A stretch of DNA of 64,000 bases, taken from Monosiga brevicollis MX1. Its lineage: Eukaryota; Opisthokonta; Choanoflagellata; Craspedida; Salpingoecidae. This document shows, in pieces, positions 1 through 13,621 of the stretch (the stretch's first letter is position 1; each line of letters starts with the position of its first letter). The stretch lies in contig NW_001865039.1 of the NCBI RefSeq assembly GCF_000002865.3, positions 194,645-258,644 on the forward strand, in the 5' to 3' direction. The position numbers and the translations under genes were made by a program. Under the pieces are notes generated by a model. The model was not told the DNA's origin. It saw only the letters and a program-made list of their open reading frames with translations, and ran no database searches.

Positions 1-36
1 ATGGCACATGGGGCGTGGTGGATGGATTTTGCGTAG

Positions 37-2232
<2,196 letters not shown>

Positions 2233-2538
2233 GGAGGCGTGTGCGTAGTGGTGACTGCAATGTCACCTTTGAGGCCAAACTTGGAAATCGAATACTCTAT
2301 AAATAACGGCATCGTCCCAAAATAGCGATGTCACGGTCTTTTCTGAGTTTGCGCTCTCTCTCATCCCACACACGCACGATGGATCGTCCTCACACCCACT
2401 GGCGCAGTCAAGCCATCCATGCGATCGATGCGATCGAGGCTGCCTGGGTGCAGCTTTCATTTTTCTCCTTCTCGTACAGCTAAAAGCTGGCTTGACATTG
2501 ATTGGGTCCAACCCCTCTCCGATTTTACCGGCGTCACC
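2233..2538. other. Spacer between E(z) and vWA gene
   Basis: About 300 bases between the E(z) stop and the ATG chosen for the next gene on the same strand. An in-frame ATG at 2419 could lengthen the downstream protein by 40 residues. The intervening residues show no domain, so the region is read as 3' UTR, promoter and 5' UTR. Confidence 0.5.
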
Positions 2539-5500
2539 ATGGCGGTCGGCACGGCCGGAAAGCCGCAGGCGCGGCTGACGGCCACCATCTTGCGCCATCC
2601 CTTGCTCAAGCGCCGAGTGCAGGTGCGCGGGCAACTGCATCTCGCTGCTGGCCCGGTCGATCCAAAATTGCCGGAAGGGACCGTGCACTACATCCTGGTG
2701 CTGGATACTTCCGGTTCCATGGCAGGTCGCCCGATCAGGGAGATCAACACCGTGCTGCACGAGTTGCCGAAGCGCCTGGAGGGCAACGCCCGCGTGCACG
2801 TCGTGTCCTACAACAGCACGGCCAGTCTGTACCCGGATGCCCGGCTGGAGGATATGGAGCTCCGTGGCATGGGTCTCACCTCTTTCATGTCAGCCTTTCA
2901 TGGTATGATCCGCCTTTTGGAGCAGCTCAAGCCCCAAGCCCAAGACAGCGTGCGCATCTGCTTCATGACGGACGGTGAGAACACGCGCGACTCGTACGAT
3001 CTAGCCATGATCGAGCTGCGAGAAGCGCTGAACGCGCTCAATGTGCGTGCATGCGTTGTGGACGTGGTCGCCTTTGGTGTTACCCGGGTTCATCAGCTGC
3101 TCGAGACGCTCCGCGTCATGGGGCAGCAAGAGGGCGCCTACCTGTATGCCAAGGGCAGCGATGGACCGACGATCCTGCAAGAGATGATGACGCTCATCCT
3201 GGACTCGGCGGGCTTTGCTTCACGCTTTGAGAAGCGCATCTCCATTGATTGCCAGCCGCTGGGCCTGTCTGGCCTCACCGTCTCAGCGATTCAGCAAGAG
3301 CAAGCAGAAGCAAGCGGATCCAACCAGGAGCCGCGTGCACAAGCAAAGCACGATGGCAGGGAGACCGCGGACGACAACGACGGCAACGACAGCCTTTACG
3401 GCTTCTCATGCTGGGCCTATGAGCCGAAGCGTGAGGGATCTGATGCGGGCTGGGAGGCCATGTCTCATCCCGTGGATGTGATCCTGCCGGACGGGCTCGA
3501 TGACGGGGCGGGCCAGCCGCTGCGGCTGTCTGCAGAGGCCACCATTCACACACTGACCGAAGCAGAGCGCCTCTACTACGATATCCTCCTGGACCAGGTG
3601 GACGCAGAGATTGACCGCCTGTGTTCCATCAAGGGTCAAGCCTTGGAACTAGACCAGCGGCGCGACGTCGAGGCCCTTCAACACAAGCTCAACGTTTGCG
3701 GCCGCGTGTATTCACGCCACGACTTGGGTCGCGTTCACCGCGCGGAGCTCCTGACGCGCCGCATGGAGGTGCAGAGTCGCTTGGATGAGCTGCATCAACT
3801 GATCATGTCTGCGGCGCGTGCTGCCAACTCGGACGAGGTCTTGTCGCAAATGTCCAACCTGCGCTTTGCGGGCAAGCTCAAGGCTCGGCGTCAACGCGTC
3901 CTGGCTCGTCGTGTGGCTGACAATAGTAGCGAACAAGACTTGACGGCTCAATTGCAGCAGCTGTATGTGCGTCTGCCCGCCAAATTGGATTTGGACCCGG
4001 CCATGGACAAGTACTTTAGCTGCCTCATGAGCCAGGCCACCCTGAGTGAGATTTTAAACGACACCGCGGATAATGTCCTGGGGTTTGGCTTGTCCATTCG
4101 CCGTCCGGAGGCCATGATCGATGCGCCGTCGCTGGTTCACGTGGATGAGGTTTGTAGCCCCCCTATCGCCGTTCTGGACCACCGCTCTGAGCACAGCTTA
4201 CGCCTCACGCCCCTTGCGGCTTGCGTGCAACCCGAAAAAAAACACCTTTTTGTAGATCAGCCTCACGTTTTTGTCTCGCGAGTCCATGCTTGATGCGCTC
4301 AAGTACAAACTCTCCATCGCTGACCAGGTTTGTCCGACCTACCTTTCGGCTGCACTTTGGTTCTATGCTTTGGTTCCTGCGCAGACGGTCCGCCAAACCT
4401 CAGCTTGCCTTTTGCCTTTTGCTCATCGGCCTTGCCTCTTGCTTAGCTGGCGGCACACGGCGGCTTTGAGATGCGTTTGAGCACGCCGGCCGCCATGACG
4501 GTTGGCGCAGCTCGCGAGCCCATCAATGCGTGGCTGCCCCTCTACATCCATCCGCTGCACTGGGAGCGGGCCAAGCTCCTCCTCAAGCCGTCACTGGGCT
4601 ACTTTTGCTGCTTGGACCCCTTGGCTTTTCACGAGTATCAGCTGGACGTGCCCTTGGTTGTACTGGCCACCATGCTGGTGCGTCTTTGCACGCAACCGGT
4701 GCAGCGCGGCGCCGAGCTCTTTGTTTCTTTTCGGCGCACCTGCCGCGCCTTGGCTGAGGACTTTGGCACGCTGGCCACTCTGCGCGAGAAGCTCAGTCTT
4801 TTTTGTACACAACCTGAGCACGTACGTTTTAGCACCCCAAAGCCGACCCCTTGTTTGCTCCATGCGCCCGAAACTGACACGCTCGCACGCTCACGGCTTC
4901 TGAATGTTTCACCCACCATCGGACATGTACATGCACAGCGTTTGAAGCACCACGTTACCAACCCGATGACGCTGTTGGGTGCTTACTTGATCTTGGACGC
5001 GGACGAGCGCGAGCATCTCGAGGCAAATCATTTCTCGCAAAAGATGGGTCTCGAGCTCCTACGCCGAGGCCTCCACGCCGCCTACGAGGTACACCACGTC
5101 CACTCCAGAGCCATTTCTGCTGCTTTGCCCTGCCTGTGTGCTGTTCCAGCTATGTTCCTTCTCTGGTCAACCGGTCCCTTGTACCAACTCATGCTCCATG
5201 TGGTCTGGTGCGGCTTGCTAGGCGGCGGGTCCGGGTACCCTGACAGACATGGCTGCACGCTTGGTGCTGGGCCATAAGGATCAACATTTCTTGTCGACAG
5301 AGGATGATGCCGTCGCGCAGCTGGTGACCCTGATGAGCCAGACCTCAGCTCATGACGACGACGACGATCAGGCGGACGGTGATAACCATGGCGACGGCCA
5401 AATGGCAGGGGACCAGGCCTTCAGCGAGGCTGGGCGCCAGGCTGGAGATGACACGTCAAGCAGTTCTGATGCGTGTGCAGCCACTTATCGATTGGACCAG

Positions 5501-6652
5501 ACGGGTTTCAACGCTGAGGTGGAGGCGCATCCCCTTGTTCCCATGACCCTAGACAACGCCACACGCCGCGCGCTGACGGTGGTTGCACAGAGCTGCTACA
5601 ACGCGGTGCCGGGGCCCAACATCCAGCAAAAGACCGATGCGGCGCGTGCTCGCGTCGAGGCCTGGTGGGCAGAGAACCAAGCGCTGGCCCGGGCGAGCCT
5701 CGGCAGCGAGGAGATGCAGGAGCTGCTCGCGCAGCGTGATTGCTTTTCAGACGTCAAGCTGGAGGCCCTCGCGCGCATTCTACGTCGCGGTCGCGCCCAT
5801 CAATACCCCCAACCGGCCGACATTCTTGCCTTCAAGAATGTGGCCGCGCTTCTGGGTGATGACGACGACGATGACGCTGGTGATGGCAACCAAGCCTCGG
5901 GCGTGAGCCAGCTGGAGGTGCAGGCGGTGCGTGTTCGCGCAGCGCTGGAGAACTTGGCCCGTGAATCAACCTTGCGCGACGAGTTGCAGCTCTGGTCGGG
6001 CACCGTGCCGGTCACGGCCCACCAGTTGCGAGGCTTGGCCCTTGGAATCCTTCAAGTACATACCAACAAGTCGGCCCGAGCAGCTGTGGCTCGCGAGGGC
6101 TACAGGGATGTGGACGCTGTCGACTACGCCCAGCGGGTGATTGACGATCAGCTTTCACGGCTCAACGAGCGCGAGGAAGCCAACCTCGAGCAGCGGTGTC
6201 GACAGGCCTGTGTGCCGGCCGTTTTGGGGCACATGCTGCGAGCGGAGGATATGGATATATTTTTAGGCTTGCTGGTAACCCTATGCTCGGGTCGTGATCA
6301 GGCCTACCGTGAGCTCTGGGCATTGCTCCTCAGCGATCGCACCCAGCCCCGTGCGCTGACCGCCAAAGTACGCCTGGTTCTCACCGGCATGTATCGTGAT
6401 GCGGCCGTCTTTGATCGAGGCAACCCGAACTTTCCCTCGGGCACTGCTGATGAACAGCTACGCAAGCGCCTAGGAGAGTATGACTACCTGGACGTTCGCA
6501 AGGCATGCTTGGCGCGGGTGCGCTATCATCAGTATCGTGAAAGCGGCATTGCCAATCGTCACGGCTCGAGCAACGAGCATCCCCACCTCTACTGGAAGTG
6601 TGCTCTGTGCCGGGCCAACAACCATCCGTTTGCACGCTTGGGTCTGGAGTAG
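2539..6652 (+). CDS. Large von Willebrand factor A domain protein
   Basis: Exons 2539-4149, 4256-4327, 4447-4821, 4939-5088 and 5222-6652 join in phase to 1212 residues. The ATG at 2539 sits in a good context (CACCATGG). Residues about 50-230 form a vWA domain with an intact metal-ion-dependent adhesion site: DTSGSMAG from residue 56, a threonine in GLTSF, and MTDGE with Asp145. There is no signal peptide or membrane span, so a cytosolic vWA protein is likely. The rest is mostly helical. It carries two acidic low-complexity patches (runs of Asp near 5356 and 5862) and ends with a CALC pair (YWKCALCRANNHPFARLG), which could be part of a zinc site. I do not recognise the C-terminal 900 residues. 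Cytosolic vWA proteins often act in multiprotein complexes, but the partner here is unknown. Confidence 0.85.
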
Positions 6653-7276
6653 GCCCCTCCTCTGTTTGCCCTTTTCTCGGGCGTGGGGTGCATGTTAATC
6701 ATTGACCTTTTCCTTCGTGTCTAGCAACCTGATCTCGCTGTTGTCTCTGTACATGTCGTCGTGTAGTCGGATGTATGCGCATCTCTTGTCACCAGGTTGT
6801 TTGGGTTCGAGTGCTGGGCAGAGCCCAAATCGGTCGCTCAGTGAAATTCGGGGTTGGAAGGGGGTTTTTTTTTCTAGTCAATCTGTGAGTGTCTTGTCGC
6901 CGAGAACCTCAAGTTACATGCTTGCGTTTTCCCTCCTCCTCTCATCAATCGACCAACGAATGGCCATGGCGCAAAGACGAAAGACACACGCTTGGGTGGA
7001 TGCACGAATATGTTGACACTGGTTCGATTTGATTTCTTTTCGACGCAGCTTTTCAATACCTCTAGTGCATGAATCTATCTTGACGCCATCTTTGCGCCAG
7101 AGAAAAAAGCAGAAAAATAAAAAAAAAAGACGTGCATGCCAAAGGCCGAGGGTGTAGGGGAATGGGGGAGAGCGCCACCGTGCATCATTTGTCAAAGCCT
7201 TGGTGCACCATGAGGCCGACTCCCCATTCGCCCCCGAAAGGCTGGGAAGTGCCTGCACGTTCAAACGGGTTGCTAC
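6653..7276. other. Convergent 3' spacer
   Basis: About 620 bases between two convergent genes, vWA (plus) and a glycosyltransferase (minus). I see T-rich and A-rich runs suited to 3' UTRs and polyadenylation, and no credible coding exon. Confidence 0.6.
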
Positions 7277-8317
7277 TTAAACGGTCTTGAGCAGCTCTGC
7301 GCGTTCCTTTTCAATCAGGTCTTGCCAGTACCAGCTGTAGAGGCGTTCTCGATGAAATCCTCGGGCAAGGAGATCAGCGTGGGCGGCCAGCGCCTCCTCA
7401 TATTTGAGATCTTCCCACTTGTCCACCATGTAGGCCGGCAAATCCTCAAACAAGGCATCCATGACGCCGGTGCGCTGGCCAATGATGGGCACCTCCAGGT
7501 ACATGGCCTCCCAGTTGCGGTGAGCATCAGCTCCAAATCCACGGGGTGAAGCGACGTACAAGGACTCGCGCTGCTGCTGCCAAAACTCGGCGCGAGGCGT
7601 GTTCTCGCTGCAGTGGCGCACCTGAACGCCCTCGACCATGGCATCCAGAACGTTGCGCGCGTTGATGCGACTGTTGTGGGTTTTGCGAAAGCAGACGTAG
7701 ATCAGTTTGTTATGCGTTACGGGCCGCGACACGGCCTTGCTGAGAGCCTCCCACTGTTCGATCCAGTGCATGGAGTCATGACCCTCATACGATCTCTTGG
7801 TCATGGCGCTGTGAAAGTTGAAGCCAAGGGGGATGGGCTTGAGCTTGGGGTGAGGGGCTTGGTCAATGTGCGAGGCCCAAACGCTGAGAACCTTGGGGTC
7901 AGGCAGCACCTTGCCGAGTTTGGGCTCGGGTGCCTCACCCGTGCACACCAGAATAGCGCCCTTGAAGCCAGGCTCATCGTGAATGCCGGCCAGGACCTGG
8001 CTGAAGACGTGCACCGTCTGGGGCTTGTAACCAAACGTGAGGATGGATCGGCCCTCCCGAATCAGCCGCTTCGCCGTGGCAATCTGTTGGCTGATGGAGG
8101 GGCGGTTGTAGTTCATGTCAATCTCAGATACATCGCAGAAAGCCCGCATGCATGAGGTCCAGACGGGCGCATTGCGACAGCCGTCCAACAGCGTCGACTG
8201 GTTGGCCTTTTTCTGCACCAAGATCGTAGGCGCGGTGCGCACGGGAACGGCCAAGTGCAGGAGAAGCACTGTCAGCACCGCGAGCAGCGCTGGGGCCAAG
8301 GCACCGTGAGCACCCAT
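7277..8317 (-). CDS. Exostosin-like (GT47-type) secretory glycosyltransferase
   Basis: Single-exon gene of 346 residues. The first real ATG is at 8317; a longer frame begins with TTG. Residues 1-30 (GALAPALLAVLTVLLLHLAV) form a signal peptide or signal anchor, so the protein enters the secretory pathway. The C-terminal half has features of the exostosin/GT47 fold: a segment reading YVASPRGFGADAHRNWEA followed by MYLEVPIIG, the usual nucleotide-sugar-binding region in which an Arg-Gly/His-Arg-x-Trp-Glu pattern precedes a hydrophobic strand. Upstream are ILVCTGEAPEPKLG and LKPIPLGFNFH, typical of a Rossmann half-domain. It is likely a Golgi type II enzyme. Donor and acceptor sugars cannot be deduced. 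It is divergent from CCDC103 with 363 bases between start codons. Confidence 0.7.
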   Translation of the reverse strand: MGAHGALAPALLAVLTVLLLHLAVPVRTAPTILVQKKANQSTLLDGCRNAPVWTSCMRAFCDVSEIDMNYNRPSISQQIATAKRLIREGRSILTFGYKPQTVHVFSQVLAGIHDEPGFKGAILVCTGEAPEPKLGKVLPDPKVLSVWASHIDQAPHPKLKPIPLGFNFHSAMTKRSYEGHDSMHWIEQWEALSKAVSRPVTHNKLIYVCFRKTHNSRINARNVLDAMVEGVQVRHCSENTPRAEFWQQQRESLYVASPRGFGADAHRNWEAMYLEVPIIGQRTGVMDALFEDLPAYMVDKWEDLKYEEALAAHADLLARGFHRERLYSWYWQDLIEKERAELLKTV

Positions 8318-8680
8318 GTTTCGGGCTGTGACCGCACAGGACAAGGGCGCCTGCGTTATGCTTCTGGCGCTTCTGGCGCTTCTAACTCACCGCACGCTAT
8401 TGGCAGCAAAATGAACCCCCAACGCGTGCACGCGGTCTCAAACCAGACAGGGCTAAAAAACAAACCCAAAAAACCAAAACCCCCCAACCCATACACCTCC
8501 ACCGCGAGTACACAAGATCCAATCAGGAAATCACCGCCAAAGACCACCACCGCCCAATCGGTCCCAGGAGCTCGGACTCTGCTGCTTTCAAATTCACTTT
8601 GGAGAGCAATATTTTAGAATACACATTTCAACTTAACAACGACAACACACACACACACAACACACACACACACTTGGAAC
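8318..8680. promoter_or_regulatory. Probable bidirectional promoter
   Basis: 363 bases separate the ATG of the minus-strand glycosyltransferase from the ATG of CCDC103. The stretch is A/C-rich with a short interrupted CA repeat just before 8681. It must hold both 5' UTRs and both promoters. No TATA box stands out. Confidence 0.5.
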
Positions 8681-9974
8681 ATGGCGGCGGAACGGCAGGC
8701 AGCCTCGTTAACAGGGGCCGCCATCAACTTTGATCGGCTGGAGCAGTCTCTGCAACGATCGGTGGAGAAGGAAGAACGCTATTGGCGTGAGAATGACGCG
8801 AAATTTCGCGCCATGGCACAAAAGGTGGCCACGTACGAGGAATTTGAGGATATTGTCAAGGCCTCACACATCAAACCCCTGACCGAAGACATCACTCAGC
8901 TGGACCTGAAGCGATCCAGTTGGACCACCTCGGGCCGGTGCGATACAATGAACACGTCGTCCCAGCATGCACACTCTTGCTCATTCAACTCACCACCGGT
9001 GGGGCATCGTCGTTGCATTGACTCGCTTGCATGCACAGGCAGCAAGAGCGGCATCGGCGGAAACTCGTTGGCGCCGACCCCGCGAGCTCACCCGACCTGG
9101 ACAACACCACTGTTCCTGCCACCCCACAAGACTTTGTGCGGCGATGGCGATCCCGGAATGGACCCCAGCGCTACAGGTGCCTCATGTCCTCTTGGCTCAT
9201 TCTTGGCTCCTCCCTGTGGCACACACGCCTCACGCGTTTGTCCAATTACTCACCTCGTTGCACACGGCGGGTTTGTATCGGACTGGCTGGCTAGCCTGCT
9301 GCTGCTCACAGGTGGCCAACAACTTTTGAAACTCTTCAAAGCAGACCTTGAGTATGTTCTCTGTCCCAACCGCCATCTTTGAGACTTGGTTGATTCCGTG
9401 CCATTGCTGACCCTTTGACTCATACCGGTCTCCTTAGCCTCGCCATCCTAGCCCAGGTTCTGACCGCACTGCATGAGGTAAGCCAAACCTTCCAACTTCA
9501 ATCGCCTGGCAAGACTCATGCCAATGATTTGGCTGCAGAATTACCAGAGCACAGATCGCGAGGCTGTCTCGCTCCTCCTCCGCGCCTGCGGCAAGGCTCC
9601 TCGCTTTGCCCTCGCAACCGAGTTCTTCACTCCCGATGACTGTGATGTGGTGAGTGCTTGCTATGCGTCGCCTCGCCGCCAGTGTACAGCAGTTGGCACA
9701 CGCTTTTGACTGGGCGCCCTTTATTTGAGGTGCCACTTTTTTTTTAATTTTTAATTTTTGTAATATCAACTAATCTGGCGCTTGCACTCCACGACAGGCC
9801 AAGCAGTTATGGCAGTGCGTGGCCCAAGATGCCGATGCTGCAGAAGTGGACAAGTTACGGCGTGGTTGGTCGCACATTATTGACGCAGATGTTATTATGG
9901 CGGCAAAGGCCGAGGACTCAAAACAAGCTTCTTCAAACGCTGACACAACAGAGGAAGTTGATCCAAACACTTGA
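8681..9974 (+). CDS. CCDC103: CCDC103-like dynein arm assembly factor
   Basis: Exons 8681-8937, 9039-9176, 9295-9351, 9438-9477, 9539-9649 and 9798-9974 join in phase to 259 residues (human CCDC103 has about 242). The N-terminal coiled segment (INFDRLEQSL, KEERYWRENDAKFRAM, YEEFEDIVKASHIKPL) matches the conserved N-terminus of CCDC103. A central block follows (QDFVRRWRS, QRYS), then the helical domain read across splice joins (GGQQLLKLFKADLDLAILAQ, DREAVSLLLRACGKAPRFAL). CCDC103 is a small cytoplasmic and axonemal protein needed to assemble and anchor dynein arms, so the organism should be ciliated or flagellated. Its stop lies 92 bases from the stop of the convergent RTRAF gene. Confidence 0.88.
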
Positions 9975-10066
9975 ATTGCACGAGAAGATTTCTACCGACC
10001 CCGTCAATAGACCAGGGCGCGTGCTTCGCTCGCATGCCGCTGGAACAATGCTCGGCATTCGTCCAT

Positions 10067-10392
10067 TTACCGGCCCACTTTGCCAAGCCGTGAATCTGTT
10101 TTGGGATCAGCCGTAATGTTCTGTACTGCTACAATCAGCTCATTGACTTGGGTCTGCATGGCAAATGAGTTGCACGTTGCCAGCATCAGGTTGGCAAGAA
10201 ACAGGGAAAGGAGAAGGAAGCAAAATGGCTTTGCCGATCGTGCATCGCCCCGTAAGCCAGGGCTTACCTGCAGGCCACGGAGTTCTGCCAGATGCAACAA
10301 CCGCAGCACACTGGCCGCCTTGTCTACCGCAGGATCTACTCTCGGTAACCACGGAATCGAGACAAGCGCACGCAAAGGCACAGCCAAGACAG

Positions 10393-10424
<32 letters not shown>

Positions 10425-11722
10425 GAGGGCCACCGAAGATGCTTGTACATTTGCAAACAAAAGGCAGCAATTCGCATGATCAAGCAAGGCCATGCCGAAC
10501 CATGTGTAGAGAAGCCAAGAGGAATACTCTCGAGGCTACGGGCCTCCGTCTGTAGGCCTTGAGCGCGCAGGGTGCGGGCTTCCGTGACGACGGACGGCTG
10601 GAAGCGATCACGAATTGTCTTGGCAACCGCCTGATGGAAATGCAGCATGTGAGTAGCCACCAGACACACATGTGTACGTACAAGGCAAAAAGGGGCAAGG
10701 CGCACCCGCCAGAGTAGATTCACGTCATCCATGGCGGGCAGGTGTAGGAGATCGGCCAGCTGGCGCAGGCGTGTGTGTGTTTCCGGAGTACCCACTGTCC
10801 CAAAGCCATACAAGCCATAGTGAGGAAGAAGAAGCGATGACAATCAGAGCCAGGGTCATCAAGTGGCAAGGCTTGTGGGCACTGATGTAGCACCAGGATC
10901 TGGTGACGCGAGCAGCTACTTACAGTCGATGGCCGCCACAACGTCGGCGGCTTGGGCAGCCTTGCCGCCAACGCCATTATATGTATCCTCTGCTCAGGAC
11001 AAGGAGCGCGGATGTGAGCATAGACTGTTGAAAGCACAGTGATGAAAAGAGCTGTAGCAATCGGATTCTCACTCTTGTCGTGATATTCGAGGGAGATGGC
11101 GTAGCCCAACAGCCAGTCAACCAGGCGAAAGCGATCCTCCGGCGAACTTTGCCTGATAGCCGTCAACAAGAGCCTGCCGTGAGCTCGCGCCAGGGAGATT
11201 ACACCTAAAGGCTTTTGAAGTCTGGATGATGGGCCTTTAAGTTTGCTCGGGTCGCCCAGGCGGATAACACACCACTGCAAGGCCGTGTGAGGACACTCAA
11301 TATGCTCCAAGTACTGCGCAATAGTACGAAACAGGGAATGGGTAAGCTTGAGCAGCGCGAGGCAGCAGGTAGAGCAGAACAGAGAGGCGACATGCCGTCT
11401 GAAAGTGCTGAATCCAATCTGCATGGTTGACGTCGCGCAGCTTCGCGCGCTCTTCGATCTTGTAGCTGCGAATCTTGGTGTCTTCCAGCGTCACGACCAA
11501 GTTACGAAAGGCGCCATCCTCTGCCAACACAATAGCAAAAGCGACAGAGTCAAGCTCTCCGATGGTACACACGCGACAAGAAGATGTTCTCGCTCATCCC
11601 GTGCCGATGCCAAACACAACCACAACACCAATGGGCCAACCTTGAGGGTCAAAGGCATCCGGGTTGGGCAACTCCAACGCCAAGAACTTGCGCCGCAAAA
11701 CATTGCCGTTCGCTGAGGCCAT
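10067..11722 (-). CDS. RTRAF: RTRAF (hCLE/C14orf166) RNA transcription, translation and transport factor
   Basis: Nine exons, written in plus coordinates: 11641-11722, 11396-11520, 11273-11313, 11073-11152, 10924-10989, 10706-10794, 10501-10630, 10268-10338, 10067-10153. They join in phase to 256 residues (human about 244). Conserved blocks are RRKFLALELPNPDAF, FRNLVVTLEDTKIRSYKIEE, DWLLGYAISLEY, VLRLLHLAELR and the near-invariant C-terminus VNELIVAVQNITADPKTD followed by SRLGKVGR. In animals RTRAF binds RNA polymerase II and is part of a tRNA-ligase and RNA-transport complex. Exon 2 ends at a GC donor (ACG|GCATGT), giving a GC-AG intron. One intron carries a 32-base A/T homopolymer near 10391. 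Confidence 0.93.
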
Positions 11723-12204
11723 GACAGCGTTGCAACGCTTCTCTTCCAACTACACTTGCACAGAGACCGACCACCAAATGCACAGCCACAACTTGGTCAG
11801 AGCCCGACCTTTGCCACCTAGTCTACACCGTCCATTCACGGCCGCATACGCCCTCACCACAAAGCTCGATCACCTCACCGCTGCCACTTGTTGCGTCCAA
11901 AAGCGCGCGCGCGCGTGTGTGTGTGGGACAGTTCGTCTGACAAATTGAAAACTTATCTTCGCTATACATCACGTTATTGCAGATATCAGAGCGAAAGACA
12001 TGTTATGCTGTACATATATCGTTGAAGCTTTCGAAGGAAATTTAAAGCTTTTTGTCGCTTTGGCTGACCACGTTTGTAGCTAATTTTTTTTTTTTTTTTT
12101 TTTTGGTGACGATCGACGACCTCGTGGCCACAGTCGAGACTACACGACCGGCGACCGCGGAGGGCGACACGGATAAGGACGCAGGCATAGAGAAACGGAC
12201 GGAT
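11723..12204. promoter_or_regulatory. Probable bidirectional promoter with poly-T run
   Basis: 482 bases between divergent starts of RTRAF (minus) and the barrel protein (plus). The stretch contains an alternating CG/TG patch near 11906 and an 18-base T run near 12087. No coding exon is supported. Confidence 0.45.
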
Positions 12205-13175
12205 ATGGACTCGCAGTGGTGCTGGTTGCTCGAGGTGGGCTTGGCCGTGGCGGTCATGGGCCACCTGGTGCTGCTGTACCTGCAGCGACTGCGTCAGCGT
12301 CAGCAGCTGGCGCAGATGACCTTGGATGAGCAGAAGCTCGCCTATCTGCTGCACACGACCGAGGCGGAGGCTGATCTACAGGATTTGGATCTAACCCACC
12401 TCCAACTGGCACAAATTCAGCCCCATCCGCGCCTGACTGCGGTTCGCACCTTGCGCGTGCAGTTGACTCCTAACCTGGCCATCCATCCCGACGCCCTCGA
12501 GCAGCTCGCCAATGTGGGCATGGTCGTGGCCGAAGGAGCGCATCTCACTGCCGCACTCTTTGCACAACTGGAAACGCTGCCTAAATTGCACACGCTGGAT
12601 TTGTCACGCGCCCGTGCCGTTGTCGAACACGACAATAGCGTCGCTGTACGTCACGGCTCAACCACCCGCTCGTTCAAGACAAGACCTCTCCCCAAAGTCT
12701 CTCTTTTTTTTTTTATGGCTGACTGCCCCCCTTTTTCTGGCTGCTTGATGCGCATAGGGTTACTACACCGCCCGCGACCTGTACGAGCTCATGCTCAAGC
12801 GCGACAATCTGACTCTGCTCCTGCCCAGCCATGCCCGCGTGCCGATTGGAGAGGTGCGTCCCACCCGGCTCGGGGACATGAGCTTTGCCTTTTGATCGGC
12901 TTCCTCATGGCCCAATTCGGGTTCTAACGTCTGTGTGCCCGACGCCCGTGCGTGCTAATCCTTTGCATGGTGACTTGCTGCTGATCTAGGTGGTCAAGGT
13001 GTTCCCCAAGGCCGGTGTAGCCGTGCTGGGTCTCTACGATGCGCTCAAGATTGGCGACGTGATTCTGCAACAGCGCGCCAACCAGACTTTCGAGGGCGCG
13101 TGAGTTTTGGCATGGGCGCGCTGCCGCACCCATCATCTGCTTTGCGACGCCTCGCGCACGTGCCCCCCTCCCCCA

Positions 13176-13231
<56 letters not shown>

Positions 13232-13621
13232 CCCTCCTCTTTCCACTTTCCATGCTTATTATTCGGGATGGAACCGGTGTTTGCGTGCGCTTCTTCCTTT
13301 CAGCTCGAGTCATCGGTGGGCTAGCGCTGCCACCACCGTTGACAGCATTCGCACCGACGATCATGAACAGCTGCAAGTGGCAACTCCTCTTCCCGATGTG
13401 CCCATCACCGACGTTCGCAACCAGGTGCGCAGTTGCCGCCCTCGCTCGCGAACACAACGGCCCCCCGTACTGGCTGTCGATTCTTGGCATCTTCACCTCC
13501 CCTTTTTGTCTAGGTGGCCGTCAAGATGAGCGAGCTGGGTACCAAGGGCGACCAACTCATGTGGACTGGACATGTGCAAATGCGCTCCCTCAAGCTTCGC
13601 CCAAAGCCAGCCAGCAATTAG
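12205..13621 (+). CDS. Membrane-anchored protein with translation-factor-like beta-barrel
   Basis: Exons 12205-12645, 12758-12853, 12990-13099, 13304-13424 and 13514-13621 join in phase to 291 residues. Residues about 5-28 (WCWLLEVGLAVAVMGHLVLL) form one membrane span near the N-terminus, followed by a leucine-rich helical region. Residues about 170-285 read like a domain II (EF-Tu type) beta-barrel: IGEVVKVFPKAGVAVLGL, then LKIGDVIL, and at the end NQVAVKMSELGTKGDQLMW. In elongation factors and the barrel appended to U32 peptidases the same spacing occurs: a glycine-led strand, a GVAV strand, LKxGD, and later a VxxKxxxxxxxGD strand. Family assignment is by pattern only. I know of no named single-pass protein of this design. 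The ATG at 12205 was preferred over an upstream frame passing through the poly-T run. Confidence 0.7.
13179..13230. repeat. (CA)n microsatellite in intron
   Basis: About 52 bases of CA repeat in the intron 13100-13303 of the barrel-protein gene. Confidence 0.95.

Noticed and set aside
10391-10422. Poly-A run as evidence for a retrotransposed copy
   Set aside because: No flanking target-site duplication or coding remnant was seen, and the run lies in an RTRAF intron; similar homopolymers occur across the window.
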